Assembly: GCA_947565305.1 (NCBI GenBank) | Contig: CANOFO010000001.1 | Location: forward strand, 32,532 to 96,531 | Origin: an uncultured Lachnospiraceae bacterium | GTDB taxonomy: Bacteria; Bacillota; Clostridia; Lachnospirales; Lachnospiraceae | DNA: 64,000 nucleotides | Direction of reading: 5' to 3' | In this document: piece after piece, positions 37,831 to 46,185 of the stretch | Layout: every line of letters starts with the position of its first letter | How positions within the stretch are numbered: the stretch's first letter is position 1 | Position numbers and translations under genes: made by a program | The notes under the pieces: generated by a model | The model's input: only the letters and a program-made list of their open reading frames with translations | Databases searched by the model: none | Told to the model about the DNA's origin: nothing

Positions 37831-38970
37831 CTACTGCAACTGCAGCAGCTTCGTCTTTAACTCACCTTCCAGACGCTGTATCTCCTGTTCCGCTTCTCTG
37901 CGCTTCTCTTTTCCTTCCATCTGGATACGCATCACTTCGTCCAAGGTGGAAATCAACGATTCATTTGTAGCGCGCAGAGTTTCCATATCCACGATTCCCC
38001 GCTCTGATTCCCTGGCAGTCTCAATCGTGGCAACTTTTAATTTTTCAGCATTCTTCTTCAACAGTTCGTTCGTAAAATCTGTCACTTCCCGCTGTGCCTT
38101 AGCTGCCTGCGAAGAATGTTCCACACCCATGGCCAGCACCATCTGGCTTTTCCACAGAGGAATTGTATTGACAATTGTGGACTGTATCTTTTCCACCATA
38201 ATCGTGTCGTTATTCTGCACCAACCTGATTTGGGGCGCTGTCTGAATGGAAATCATGCGTGTCAGTTCCAAGTCGTGGATTTTCTTTTCAAATCTGGTAC
38301 AGAGAGAATCCAAATCCTTTGCCGCCTGTGCATCCTCAGGCAAGCCGGATTTATTGGCTTTCTCCAAAAGCGCTGGTAGTTCCGTATTCCTCACCTGCTC
38401 AAGTTTCTTCTTTCCTGCAAGAATATACATAGACAGTTCCTTAAAGTAGACTTTATTCTGCTCATACATTTTATCTAAAAGGGCAGCATCCTTTAAAAGC
38501 TGTACCTGATGTCCCTCCAATGCCTTACATATTTTGTTGACATTGACCTCTGCCTTATCATATTTTGACTTGAGTATGCTTAACTTCTGTGTTGATTTCT
38601 TGATTCTTCCAAAAAATCCTTTCTCCTCCTCCCCGGCATCAAAACCTTTCAGCTCGGATACCACGCCTGTTATCAATTCTCCAATCTCGCCCAAATCCTT
38701 GGTCTGGACATTCTGCAGTGCCTTTTCTGAGAAATCTGCCATTTTCTTCTGCGTACCTGCTCCATACTGGAGGATAATATTGGAATTGTGCAAATCAATC
38801 TGGCTGGTAAACTGCTCTACCATCCGCTGTTCTTCTTCAGACAATTCCACCTCTTCCAATACTGGTTCTGTTTGCTGCTGTTCCTTTACCTCTGCCACCT
38901 CTGCTTTTTCTGGAAATGGATCCAGTGTCAGGGTAGGCGTTTCCGTGAAATCCTTAAATTCTTCGCTCAT
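37831..38970 (-). CDS. telA: TelA/KlaA-family toxic anion resistance protein
   Basis: 379 residues matching the TelA family (PF05816): an acidic N-terminus, then SQIDLHNSNIILQYGAGTQKKMADFSEKAL, the coiled region ending in LEQVRNTELPALLEKAN, and the conserved RMISIQTAPQIRLVQNNDTIMVEKIQSTIVNTIPLWKSQM region (here noted in parts). The family was named for tellurite resistance, but is widely linked to envelope stress and antimicrobial tolerance. It lies 32 bases behind the xpaC-like gene, the usual pairing in Firmicutes. AAAGGAG precedes the ATG. Confidence 0.92.
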   Translation of the reverse strand: MSEEFKDFTETPTLTLDPFPEKAEVAEVKEQQQTEPVLEEVELSEEEQRMVEQFTSQIDLHNSNIILQYGAGTQKKMADFSEKALQNVQTKDLGEIGELITGVVSELKGFDAGEEEKGFFGRIKKSTQKLSILKSKYDKAEVNVNKICKALEGHQVQLLKDAALLDKMYEQNKVYFKELSMYILAGKKKLEQVRNTELPALLEKANKSGLPEDAQAAKDLDSLCTRFEKKIHDLELTRMISIQTAPQIRLVQNNDTIMVEKIQSTIVNTIPLWKSQMVLAMGVEHSSQAAKAQREVTDFTNELLKKNAEKLKVATIETARESERGIVDMETLRATNESLISTLDEVMRIQMEGKEKRREAEQEIQRLEGELKTKLLQLQ

Positions 38971-39002
38971 CTTAAGCTCCTTTCTATCTATCCAGGTCCA
39001 TA

Positions 39003-40235
39003 TTAATTCTCATCCTGCGCATGTTTCCAATCTTTGCCTCCAGTAAGCCCTTCCTGGGCAAGCATTGTCTGCAGCACCGATATATCAGAAGAAACATCCC
39101 ATGCCACATCCTCAAAAAGGCTGTCCAACAATTTTTCAAATGCTCCGTTTAAGGTATCTAATGTTTGCTCAATCTCCATTTTGGAGGATTGGATATTCTC
39201 TCCCTGCACCGGCTGTGCGTTCAGATTCCTATATGCTTCCAGCAATTTTACAGTGGTAGGAAGATAGTATTCCATCATTTTGCTAATATCTTCCAGAGAC
39301 TGTGGGTTTTCACCGACCCTATCTAAAATCTTCTGAATCAGCATTTCCATATGGGAAATTTTGCCAGAAATTTCTGCTTCCGATATTGCAGTATTACATT
39401 TCCTGATTTTATTAATATATTCCTGCCCTTTATCCATGACATTTTGCAGAGCTTCATTCTTCACAGCTTTATCCGTCTCTGTCGCTGCTTTTGTTTGATT
39501 TTCCTGCTCAGATATCTGTTGCTGCTGCCGCTGTCTCTTTATTTCCTCATATTCCTGGAATGTCTCATGGCTGACAATCAGGCATGTCTCATCCTCATCG
39601 AGATGTCCCTGAAGAAACCAACCCTTGTTAATCATCTTCCTAACATCCTTGGCAACATAGGAGATAGATTTTCCACTCAAATCAGCGAGTTCTTTGATAT
39701 TGCAGTACGTCTTGCCCCGCAGCCCTTCTATATAAATGCGGTACCGTTTGAGCGCGGACAGCATACGGCTGCCTGCTCCCGTGAGGATGGCGCTTCCCAA
39801 CAGAAAGGGCGTAAGTATGGAAAGGGCAATGCGGATTCCCATGGGAAAACTCCCGATAACCAGTGATACCAGACAGAGGATGATGACTGCCAGTCCAAGA
39901 CCAACATTGAGCGTACATCCACAAATTGTCAGTACTGTACCCCCAATTTTCAACCCGGTATTTCGGCGGAAAAGTTTCTTTGTCGATAGCTCCGTCTTCT
40001 TCTCTGCCGGCATGGCATACACATCTTTCTTCTGCCCATACCAGCGGTAACTCTCTCTGTTCCATTCCTTATTGACTGCCTCTCCCGCGCTGTAAATCCC
40101 TTTGCGGACACTTTTCACCGCCTCATTGACCGTGTTGGTAATTGTTTTGTTCAATTGACTGAAATTCTGGGAATCCACGGCGTCTTCTACTATATGCTGG
40201 ATATCCCTGCCAAATTTTTCCCAATCTGGATTCAT
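39003..40235 (-). CDS. xpaC: XpaC-like protein (5-bromo-4-chloroindolyl phosphate hydrolysis family)
   Basis: 410 residues. The N-terminus is helical and charged, two adjacent membrane helices occur around 95-150 (IGGTVLTICGCTLNVGLGLAVI and GIRIALSILTPFLLGSAIL), and a cytosolic region has a winged-helix-like stretch (IKELADLSGKSISYVAKDVRKMI) and a C-terminal helical XpaC domain. The family (PF10112) is named after a Bacillus phenotype and its activity is not known; it normally accompanies TelA, as here. It is the first gene of the unit, divergent from the ABC-class ATPase gene. Confidence 0.85.
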   Translation of the reverse strand: MNPDWEKFGRDIQHIVEDAVDSQNFSQLNKTITNTVNEAVKSVRKGIYSAGEAVNKEWNRESYRWYGQKKDVYAMPAEKKTELSTKKLFRRNTGLKIGGTVLTICGCTLNVGLGLAVIILCLVSLVIGSFPMGIRIALSILTPFLLGSAILTGAGSRMLSALKRYRIYIEGLRGKTYCNIKELADLSGKSISYVAKDVRKMINKGWFLQGHLDEDETCLIVSHETFQEYEEIKRQRQQQQISEQENQTKAATETDKAVKNEALQNVMDKGQEYINKIRKCNTAISEAEISGKISHMEMLIQKILDRVGENPQSLEDISKMMEYYLPTTVKLLEAYRNLNAQPVQGENIQSSKMEIEQTLDTLNGAFEKLLDSLFEDVAWDVSSDISVLQTMLAQEGLTGGKDWKHAQDEN

Positions 40236-40399
40236 ATGTTTTCTCCCTGTAATGTTTTACTTCTGACGTATAGGTATACCAATGGCATTTTAAAAAATTA
40301 ATACTTATTACATTATCTAACATTATTTCTGCAAAATCAATATTTTTTTATGCTCTCTACTTATAATAGAAGCTATGAAAAAATATTTTTCATGCTGAA

Positions 40400-40428
40400 C
40401 TGAAAGAATGGAAAGTTTATGTTATAAT
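40400..40428 (+). promoter_or_regulatory. Promoter of the ABC-class ATPase gene
   Basis: CTGAAA (40400-40405) and TATAAT (40423-40428) with 17 bases between, in the 275-base divergent region between the xpaC-like gene and the ATPase gene. Confidence 0.55.
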
Positions 40429-40510
40429 ATGCCCTGAGAACTTTTACCAACAAAATTGATATTTAACAGAAATGAATAGAAAGCAGAACAAAGACAGATT
40501 GGAGGACTAT

Positions 40511-42211
40511 ATGAAAACATCTACAGATTTGCGAGAATTATTAAACCGTATTGACCACAGAGGCTATCCAGCTTACAAGGATACGAGGGGCAGTTGGCAG
40601 TTTGACGGTTATGTACTGTCCATCGACCATGTACAGGGAGACCCTTTCGCTGCTCCCTCAAAGGTAAGTGTTCATGTTCCTGGGAAACTTGCCGGTTTCC
40701 CCACAGAACTCTACGATAAAAAACACAAACGGATTGCATTGCAGGATTACCTAATCCGGCAATTTTCCAGACAAGTACAGGCTTTTACTTTCAAGGCAAA
40801 AGGCTCCGGCAAGAGCGGTCTGCTCTCCGTAAGCCACTGTGGGCAGGAAATATTAGAACGCACCGCCTGCGAGATTGATAAAAACGGAATGGTCATTGTG
40901 CGCATGGAAATTGGGTTCCCTGCCAACGGAAGAACCATTAACGCTCGGGAATTGTGCAAAATTCTCTTTGAATTTTTACCAGGCTGTGTCAAAAAATCAC
41001 TTTATTACCGCTCTTTAGATTCTAAAGCGGTACAAAGAAATAAAGAATTATCTGAAGACCAACAATTTATACGCCAGGAACTTTCCCGGCTGAATCTGGC
41101 TGCTTTTGTGGCAAACGATTCTATTCTGCCCAGAGAATCAGGTGTTTCCGACCGCCCTATGAAAGGAGCAGTCCCTTTCCTTTCTCCAAAATCCATGGAA
41201 GTGACGCTTGACCTTCCGTACCGCGGAAATATTATTGGCATGGGTATTCCACAAGGAATCACTCTGGTGGTCGGCGGCGGCTACCATGGCAAATCCACGC
41301 TATTGAAAGCGCTGGAACTGGGCGTCTATAACCATATTGCTGGCGATGGCAGAGAATATGTCATTACAGATAATACTGCCATGAAAATCCGCGCGGAGGA
41401 TGGCAGAAGTATCAAACAGGTAGACATTTCTATGTTTATCAATAACCTGCCCAACAAAAAGGACACGCTTCATTTCTGTACGGAAGATGCCAGCGGCAGC
41501 ACTTCCCAGGCAGCCAATGTCGTGGAAGCAATGGAAATGGGTACAAACCTCCTTTTGATTGACGAGGATACCAGCGCGACAAATTTTATGATTCGGGATG
41601 AATTGATGCAAAGAGTTGTAAACCGCAAATCGGAGCCGATTACACCCTTTATTGACAGGGTAGAGGAATTGTCCGAGAAGCGTGGGATTTCTACCATCCT
41701 TGTCGCTGGAAGTTCTGGTTCCTATTTCCACAAAGCAGACTGTATCATCCAGATGGACCACTACCTTCCTAAGGAAATCACAGAATTTGCCAAAGAAGAG
41801 GCAGCAGCGTTCCCATTGCCGGAAGAACCAGTCTCTCCAGCATCCGAACCATCTTACCAGAGAATTGTCAAGCCGGATGGCGCTTTCCGCAAAAACGACC
41901 GTATTAAGATTAAGACACAGGGAAAAGATTCCATTGTCATTAATAAGGACACCATTGATTTGCGCTATGTGGAACAGCTGACAGACACAGAGCAGCTTGG
42001 TACACTGGGACAATTAATGAAATATGCGCAGCTTCATCTGTTTGACGGAAAGCGCACATTAGGGGATGCGGCAGAAGAACTTTGGAAGATTTTAGATACA
42101 AAAGGGCTTCCTGCAGTCTGTGGGGGAAGCTACGTCCCTGGTGGCTACGCGCTACCCAGAAAACAGGAAATTTATGCCTGCCTGAACCGTTACCGCCAGC
42201 TGCGGATGTGA
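40511..42211 (+). CDS. ABC-class ATPase (PF09818 family)
   Basis: A 566-residue predicted soluble ATPase of the ABC class (COG3044). The N-terminal region begins LRELLNRIDHRGYPAYKD; the P-loop is VVGGGYHGKSTLLKALELG (around residues 258-276), and the Walker B is NLLLIDEDTSATNFMIRD, with a switch-like ILVAGSSGSYF. There are no membrane helices. GGAGG stands 5 bases before the ATG at 40511; the upstream in-frame ATG at 40472 has no ribosome site. Function in the family is unknown, with RNA or nucleic-acid handling proposed. It is one of only two plus-strand genes here and ends at a bidirectional terminator. Confidence 0.88.
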   Translation: MKTSTDLRELLNRIDHRGYPAYKDTRGSWQFDGYVLSIDHVQGDPFAAPSKVSVHVPGKLAGFPTELYDKKHKRIALQDYLIRQFSRQVQAFTFKAKGSGKSGLLSVSHCGQEILERTACEIDKNGMVIVRMEIGFPANGRTINARELCKILFEFLPGCVKKSLYYRSLDSKAVQRNKELSEDQQFIRQELSRLNLAAFVANDSILPRESGVSDRPMKGAVPFLSPKSMEVTLDLPYRGNIIGMGIPQGITLVVGGGYHGKSTLLKALELGVYNHIAGDGREYVITDNTAMKIRAEDGRSIKQVDISMFINNLPNKKDTLHFCTEDASGSTSQAANVVEAMEMGTNLLLIDEDTSATNFMIRDELMQRVVNRKSEPITPFIDRVEELSEKRGISTILVAGSSGSYFHKADCIIQMDHYLPKEITEFAKEEAAAFPLPEEPVSPASEPSYQRIVKPDGAFRKNDRIKIKTQGKDSIVINKDTIDLRYVEQLTDTEQLGTLGQLMKYAQLHLFDGKRTLGDAAEELWKILDTKGLPAVCGGSYVPGGYALPRKQEIYACLNRYRQLRM

Positions 42212-42244
42212 TAGCCTAATCTTAACATAACATTACCTGCTTGA

Positions 42245-42379
42245 TCATACCGCCGACTCCATTAAATAAAATTTTTTCTTTATTACGGATTTGATTTTCT
42301 TAGTCTGTGTATCATATGTAAACGTTGCTTTTAATGTATATTTGGGAGTAAGCCCTCTGGAATAACGTAAACGGTAGAT
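42245..42379 (-). pseudogene. Possible 3' remnant of a secreted-protein gene
   Basis: On the minus strand a 44-codon frame reads as a protein-like C-terminus (GLTPKYTLKATFTYDTQTKK, then a lysine-rich segment and a stop at 42245-42247), with no start codon or ribosome site and a stop codon directly upstream. It may be the tail of a deleted gene. Short length keeps confidence low. Confidence 0.3.
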
Positions 42380-42390
42380 TTACCGTTTAC
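42367..42390. repeat. Perfect 10-bp inverted repeat
   Basis: GTAAACGGTA and TACCGTTTAC flank a GATT loop, at the upstream edge of the possible gene remnant. There is no U-run. It may be an operator or a rearrangement scar. Confidence 0.5.
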
Positions 42391-42442
42391 TATACAAAAG
42401 CTTATTTTAGAATTTATGATAGCTTTCATATCATTTAAAACA

Positions 42443-42483
42443 GTCTTCCATGATAGTCGGATTAATCATGGAAGACCGTTTTT
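42443..42483. terminator. Bidirectional terminator between convergent genes
   Basis: A perfect 12-bp stem (42443-42454 with 42465-42476) followed on the plus strand by CGTTTTT, with AAAA upstream giving GTTTTAA on the minus strand. It lies between the ABC-class ATPase gene (plus) and the zinc-ribbon gene (minus). Confidence 0.85.
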
Positions 42484-42512
42484 CTGGATGTTATAAATAT
42501 TTAAATACTGAA

Positions 42513-42779
42513 CTAATAAAAGTATTCGCCACAGTAGGGACAACATTCCATCCCCCACCAGCCGACAAGCGGATAAATATGATGGCAGGATGAGCAACGC
42601 ATTTTCAAATGCATAAAAATCAAAGAGGCAAACAGCATGACACCCCCTACCAGACACATAACAGCGCAAAGTGTAAATGGAATCTCTTCTGACAGATAAA
42701 GTCCCACCATTGCGCCCATCAAAATAACCCCTCCATCACATAAGGCTAAAAAAATCCATTGTTTTGTAGTAAATGTCAT
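42513..42779 (-). CDS. Small membrane protein with C-terminal zinc ribbon
   Basis: 88 residues: two membrane helices (FLALCDGGVILMGAMVGLYL and TLCAVMCLVGGVMLFASLIF), then a zinc-ribbon-like tail with CSSCHH and CCPYCGEYFY. GGAG precedes the ATG at good spacing. Not recognised as a named family. It follows the 341-residue secreted protein by 18 bases and is the last gene of the sigma-factor unit. Confidence 0.7.
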   Translation of the reverse strand: MTFTTKQWIFLALCDGGVILMGAMVGLYLSEEIPFTLCAVMCLVGGVMLFASLIFMHLKMRCSSCHHIYPLVGWWGMECCPYCGEYFY

Positions 42780-42797
42780 ATTTATCCACTCCTTCTT

Positions 42798-43823
42798 CTA
42801 ATTCCAATATCCTAATTGCATTGCTGTTGATGGGTGGGCTAAATACACATTATGAATATTTTGCCCCTTGCATCCACTTATTTCGACATTATATAACCAA
42901 GAGTTGTATGATTGTCCTTGCTTCATATAGCTAATAGCTTTGCTGATTTTTCCATAATTTGCCGCTTTAACCCAACCTTGATATTTATTTTGAGAAATAT
43001 CAGAATATTTCTTACCATTTTTTATTTTTAAATAAGGAATATTCACAGTAACAACATAGTGTGCCTTATTATAACTTGCCCCAATTGCATAATTCTTTAC
43101 TCTTTTATCATATACATATATAAATGAACAAATTTCATCTACTGCCCAAGTATAATTTGCCTCAACTCCCTGAACCTTTGTTGTTTTTTCAAAACCTTTG
43201 ATTGCGCTATTTACTGTATCAAATAACGACAATGCTTTGACAAGTTTACTCTCTGTCCCCACTTTTTTAACAATTATTTTCAATACATTCAAAGTCCCAG
43301 CTGCAATTGGTCTATTATATCTTTTTGCTACGCTTCCTGTTTTAAAAAGAGTCCCTGCCCCTGTTGGGGATGCCGTTATTTTCATTACTTTATATGTCTT
43401 ACCTTTGTATTTAACTTTTTTCATTACTTTTGAAAACGTTACATTTGTTGAGGCAGCAGAATATAAACTTATGCCAGGATTAGACGTGCGGTTTTGGTAT
43501 AGTGATTGCGGGTTTAATAAATCATTCGGCGTATTCCCTGTTAATTGCTGTACTTCTTTTGCAGATATATCTTCACATCCATGTTCTTTTAATTCTTCTG
43601 AAATTTTACGGTATTTATTCATATCGTTTTCCGTCAATGCATTTACGCGCTGTTCTATAAGTTCATCTACTGCATCAAAATCGGCAAGGCTAGAAATTTC
43701 TTCCTCTGACGGTGCAGCTGTATAAATATCCGCTGCTTTTACAGTTACTGGATGTGTGGATAGTATCATACTGCAAACTATAATCAAGCATACAAAGTTG
43801 CTAAAAAATTTCTCTTTTTTCAT
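42798..43823 (-). CDS. Secreted protein of unknown function
   Basis: 341 residues with a clear signal peptide (FVCLIIVCSMILSTHPVTVKAAD). A helical pro-region-like segment (EEISSLADFDAVDELIEQRV) is followed, after about residue 120, by a lysine-rich beta-type mature part (KVMKKVKYKGKTYKVMKITA, VTVNIPYLKIKNGKKYS) ending in AHPSTAMQLGYWN. The layout resembles exported propeptide proteins or bacteriocin-like proteins, but I know no matching family. AGGAGG-type site (GGAGG) precedes the ATG. It belongs to the ECF sigma/anti-sigma unit. Confidence 0.7.
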   Translation of the reverse strand: MKKEKFFSNFVCLIIVCSMILSTHPVTVKAADIYTAAPSEEEISSLADFDAVDELIEQRVNALTENDMNKYRKISEELKEHGCEDISAKEVQQLTGNTPNDLLNPQSLYQNRTSNPGISLYSAASTNVTFSKVMKKVKYKGKTYKVMKITASPTGAGTLFKTGSVAKRYNRPIAAGTLNVLKIIVKKVGTESKLVKALSLFDTVNSAIKGFEKTTKVQGVEANYTWAVDEICSFIYVYDKRVKNYAIGASYNKAHYVVTVNIPYLKIKNGKKYSDISQNKYQGWVKAANYGKISKAISYMKQGQSYNSWLYNVEISGCKGQNIHNVYLAHPSTAMQLGYWN

Positions 43824-43879
43824 TTGAATTTGTCCTCCATTAAAATAAATTTTATGTTTTGCCAGATAGGTTATATTAT

Positions 43880-44293
43880 TTAGTTCTTCTTACTAGTGGA
43901 CGATGAAACTGATTCGCCATTCTTACTGTTTCTTCCATAGACTTTACCTGAAAATGACAGTTTATAGAGGTGTCCTTTTTTCGCGGTGGCCGTTTTTGAC
44001 CCGCTATATACAGAGCCAGTTTTAGATATAGTCCAGTTCTTTACCGTTTTCCCAGTAGTAGAATCATATAGCATCAACAAACCGGAAATTTTAGATGAAC
44101 CTTTTTTTCCGGTAACTGTCAATGTGCAGTTTGCATTTGTCCCTCTAAAACTGAGTGCCACAAAACATCTATTGCTTTGTACATACATCGGGGAAACGGT
44201 ATTCTCCCCTGCCTGTGCTGGAGTTGGCTGTACGCAGCAAAGCATAGTCCCAAGCAACATCAGGCATATCCATTTCTTCTGTGCTGTTTTCAT
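43880..44293 (-). CDS. Small secreted protein of unknown function
   Basis: 137 residues with a signal peptide (ICLMLLGTMLCCVQPTPAQA) and a Ser/Thr/Gly-rich beta-strand-like mature part (CTLTVTGKKGSSKISGLLML, KTVKNWTISKTGSVYSGSKT) ending in SSSTSKKN. Possibly a small Ig-like or wall-interacting domain; no family recognised. AAAGGGGGGAG precedes the ATG. It lies between the anti-sigma gene (119 bases) and the 341-residue secreted protein (56 bases). Confidence 0.68.
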   Translation of the reverse strand: MKTAQKKWICLMLLGTMLCCVQPTPAQAGENTVSPMYVQSNRCFVALSFRGTNANCTLTVTGKKGSSKISGLLMLYDSTTGKTVKNWTISKTGSVYSGSKTATAKKGHLYKLSFSGKVYGRNSKNGESVSSSTSKKN

Positions 44294-44412
44294 AAACTCC
44301 CCCCTTTCCGTTTTCTATTTGGAGTTTTTATATGCTCCTGTATAAGAAACGTAGGAGGAGAGGAAATCTCTACCAGATTTTGAAAAAAATTTAAATAATT
44401 TTAAAAATACGT

Positions 44413-45108
44413 CTATTCATGCACGGCAGGACAAATATTTTCCTGCAATTTTAGCAATTCGTCCTCAGGCAAGTCGCCCATTAAATTAAATATCGTAGTT
44501 CCGTCTTTACTAATCCAGGTCATTGAACTGTCATCATCAGAATTCTGGGGGCGAAGAAAGTAAATCTCCTCCCCATGGGTTCCGGTCAGAATGGTAAAAT
44601 CTTTATTTTCGTTATCTATGTTCAGGCTGCCTCCAATTTCACCATATGCCAAATCAAAACGGTTCCCATATTCATTTTCATACAATATATAACCAGATAT
44701 ATCATAATAGTTATCTATTATCTGTTCAAACCCTTCCGGCACATACCCAAACTTATATCTTGAAACCCGGTTGATATCCGTATTGTCTTCAAATTGAAAA
44801 GAAACGTGGTCTTTAAACCAGTGTACCAGCCATTCAGCCCCTCTGGCAATTAACTGCGATTGCGCTATTCCCAAAATAACTAATGCTACTGCCGCTACAG
44901 CTGCACATCTACGCCGTAGATTTTTGTTGTGAAATTTTCTCTGGCGTTTATGAATAATGTTATCCATGTTATGGTAAAATAATTCTGAGAGCTGGTATTG
45001 TTCCTGTAATTTTTCGTTCTCAGGAATTAAGGACATTTCATACTCATGGATAAGCATTGCCATGGATTTTATTTCTTCTTCCTGTAGGTTTCTATCTTTG
45101 AATTCCAT
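44413..45108 (-). CDS. DUF4367-type membrane anti-sigma factor
   Basis: 231 residues: an N-terminal cytosolic segment of about 75 residues, one membrane helix (AAVAAVALVILGIAQSQLIA), and an extracytoplasmic DUF4367-like domain (RYKFGYVPEGFEQIIDNYYD, TWISKDGTTIFNLMGDLPED). Such proteins are typically encoded behind ECF sigma factors and hold them at the membrane. It overlaps the sigma gene by 17 bases, and AAGGAGG lies inside the end of the sigma gene. The signal that releases the sigma factor is unknown. Confidence 0.82.
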   Translation of the reverse strand: MEFKDRNLQEEEIKSMAMLIHEYEMSLIPENEKLQEQYQLSELFYHNMDNIIHKRQRKFHNKNLRRRCAAVAAVALVILGIAQSQLIARGAEWLVHWFKDHVSFQFEDNTDINRVSRYKFGYVPEGFEQIIDNYYDISGYILYENEYGNRFDLAYGEIGGSLNIDNENKDFTILTGTHGEEIYFLRPQNSDDDSSMTWISKDGTTIFNLMGDLPEDELLKLQENICPAVHE

Positions 45109-45634
45109 TCCATGCCTCCTTAAACTTATTTTTTCCTCGGTAGATGCGCATTTCTACTGTTCTTGTGGAGACTCCCTGAAACCGGGCAATTTCTTTGTTG
45201 TTCAATTCATAGCAGTATTTTAATATCAGTGTTTCCCGGAAAATTTCCGGTACTTGATTAAGGACTTTTTGCACAAAAATCCCCTCTTCTTTCTTTTCTG
45301 CTATGAGCGGTGCATTGTGTTCAGGGCACTCATCGCAGAGTACCAAACTTTCCAGTTCTTCCTCACTATAATGATTCGCTTTCCTAATTATGTCAATTAC
45401 TTTGTTTCTTACTATAGAAACGCACAATCCGGTCATTTTTCTACCATTTAGGTGTGAATATTTTTCAAATTTTTCTCCCAGGCATAAAAATGCTTCCTGA
45501 ACGGCATTTTCCGCATCTGGCTGATTCTTGAGCATTCCCAAAGCTACATGGTACATTTTTAGATAATTCTCTTCATAAATTTTCCTAAATTTGTTTCTTT
45601 CCTCTTCTGTTGCTATGACAGATAAACATATCAT
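45092..45634 (-). CDS. ECF-family RNA polymerase sigma factor
   Basis: 180 residues with sigma region 2 (YHVALGMLKNQPDAENAVQEAF, VRNKVIDIIRK) and region 4 (VPEIFRETLILKYCYELNNKEIA, followed by GVSTRTVEMRIYRGKNKFKE). The frame opens at 45649, but GGGGAG lies 7 bases before the ATG at 45634. It should direct transcription of its own unit, which includes the anti-sigma factor, two secreted proteins and a zinc-ribbon membrane protein. Confidence 0.9.
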   Translation of the reverse strand: MICLSVIATEEERNKFRKIYEENYLKMYHVALGMLKNQPDAENAVQEAFLCLGEKFEKYSHLNGRKMTGLCVSIVRNKVIDIIRKANHYSEEELESLVLCDECPEHNAPLIAEKKEEGIFVQKVLNQVPEIFRETLILKYCYELNNKEIARFQGVSTRTVEMRIYRGKNKFKEAWNGIQR

Positions 45635-45700
45635 TTTTATTCTCCCCATGAATTTTTACTATAATATTTTATTATCTGCGTTATGTCATCGAAGTTTTCT

Positions 45701-45931
45701 CTAAGATATTCTTCCATGATGTCCACCTAGATAGATATTCGCCTCATTCTCGCACATGGTTGCCTCTACAGAACCGTTTTTGATACCCTTTAATGAGAAT
45801 AGAAAATGGTTCTGTTGGTCAATATGATGGCAATCTGAATCAGTTCCGATGAATCGCTGAAACGGTGTTTTTCCACCCAGCCAAGTTATATATGTAAACA
45901 ATATCATAATTGAAGATAATATAAAAGGCAT
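45701..45931 (-). CDS. Doubtful small membrane protein
   Basis: A 76-codon frame with one hydrophobic stretch (MPFILSSIMILFTYITWLGG) and a polar tail rich in His and Asn. GGAAGG stands about 11 bases before the ATG at 45931. There is no family match I can recall and codon use is not persuasive. It may be a chance frame in the 550-base gap between the sigma gene and the GH146-type gene; otherwise the gap (45635-46185) holds only a long palindrome. Confidence 0.25.
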   Translation of the reverse strand: MPFILSSIMILFTYITWLGGKTPFQRFIGTDSDCHHIDQQNHFLFSLKGIKNGSVEATMCENEANIYLGGHHGRIS

Positions 45932-46106
45932 TATTTTCCGTTCCTTCCAGCAGTGGCTGAGAACTATATGAAAAGCAACCCAATTGATTTTTTGCTCAGT
46001 GTTACCGTTACCATCCTTCAATAGCAGATTTGTTATATAAGTTTATTTCATAATAATAGCAGCGTTTTTTTCCAAAAACAATGGTTGAAATTTTGAAATT
46101 AAACTT

Positions 46107-46146
46107 CAGGGGCATATATGACTCATATGAGCCATATATGCCCCTG
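46107..46146. repeat. 40-base near-perfect palindrome
   Basis: The arms CAGGGGCATATATG and CATATATGCCCCTG surround CTCATATGAG, itself a palindrome, with a single A/C mismatch pair. It lies 40 bases beyond the stop codon of the gene at 46186. It could form a long hairpin without a loop and serve as a terminator, although no strong U-run follows. Confidence 0.75.
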
Positions 46147-46185
46147 TTTAGGACTATCTATTTTCCGACAGCCCCTAATCAATTC

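Noticed and set aside
42798-44293. The two secreted proteins as a toxin-immunity pair
   Set aside because: Both have signal peptides, and neither shows a toxin motif; the sigma/anti-sigma context explains them equally well.
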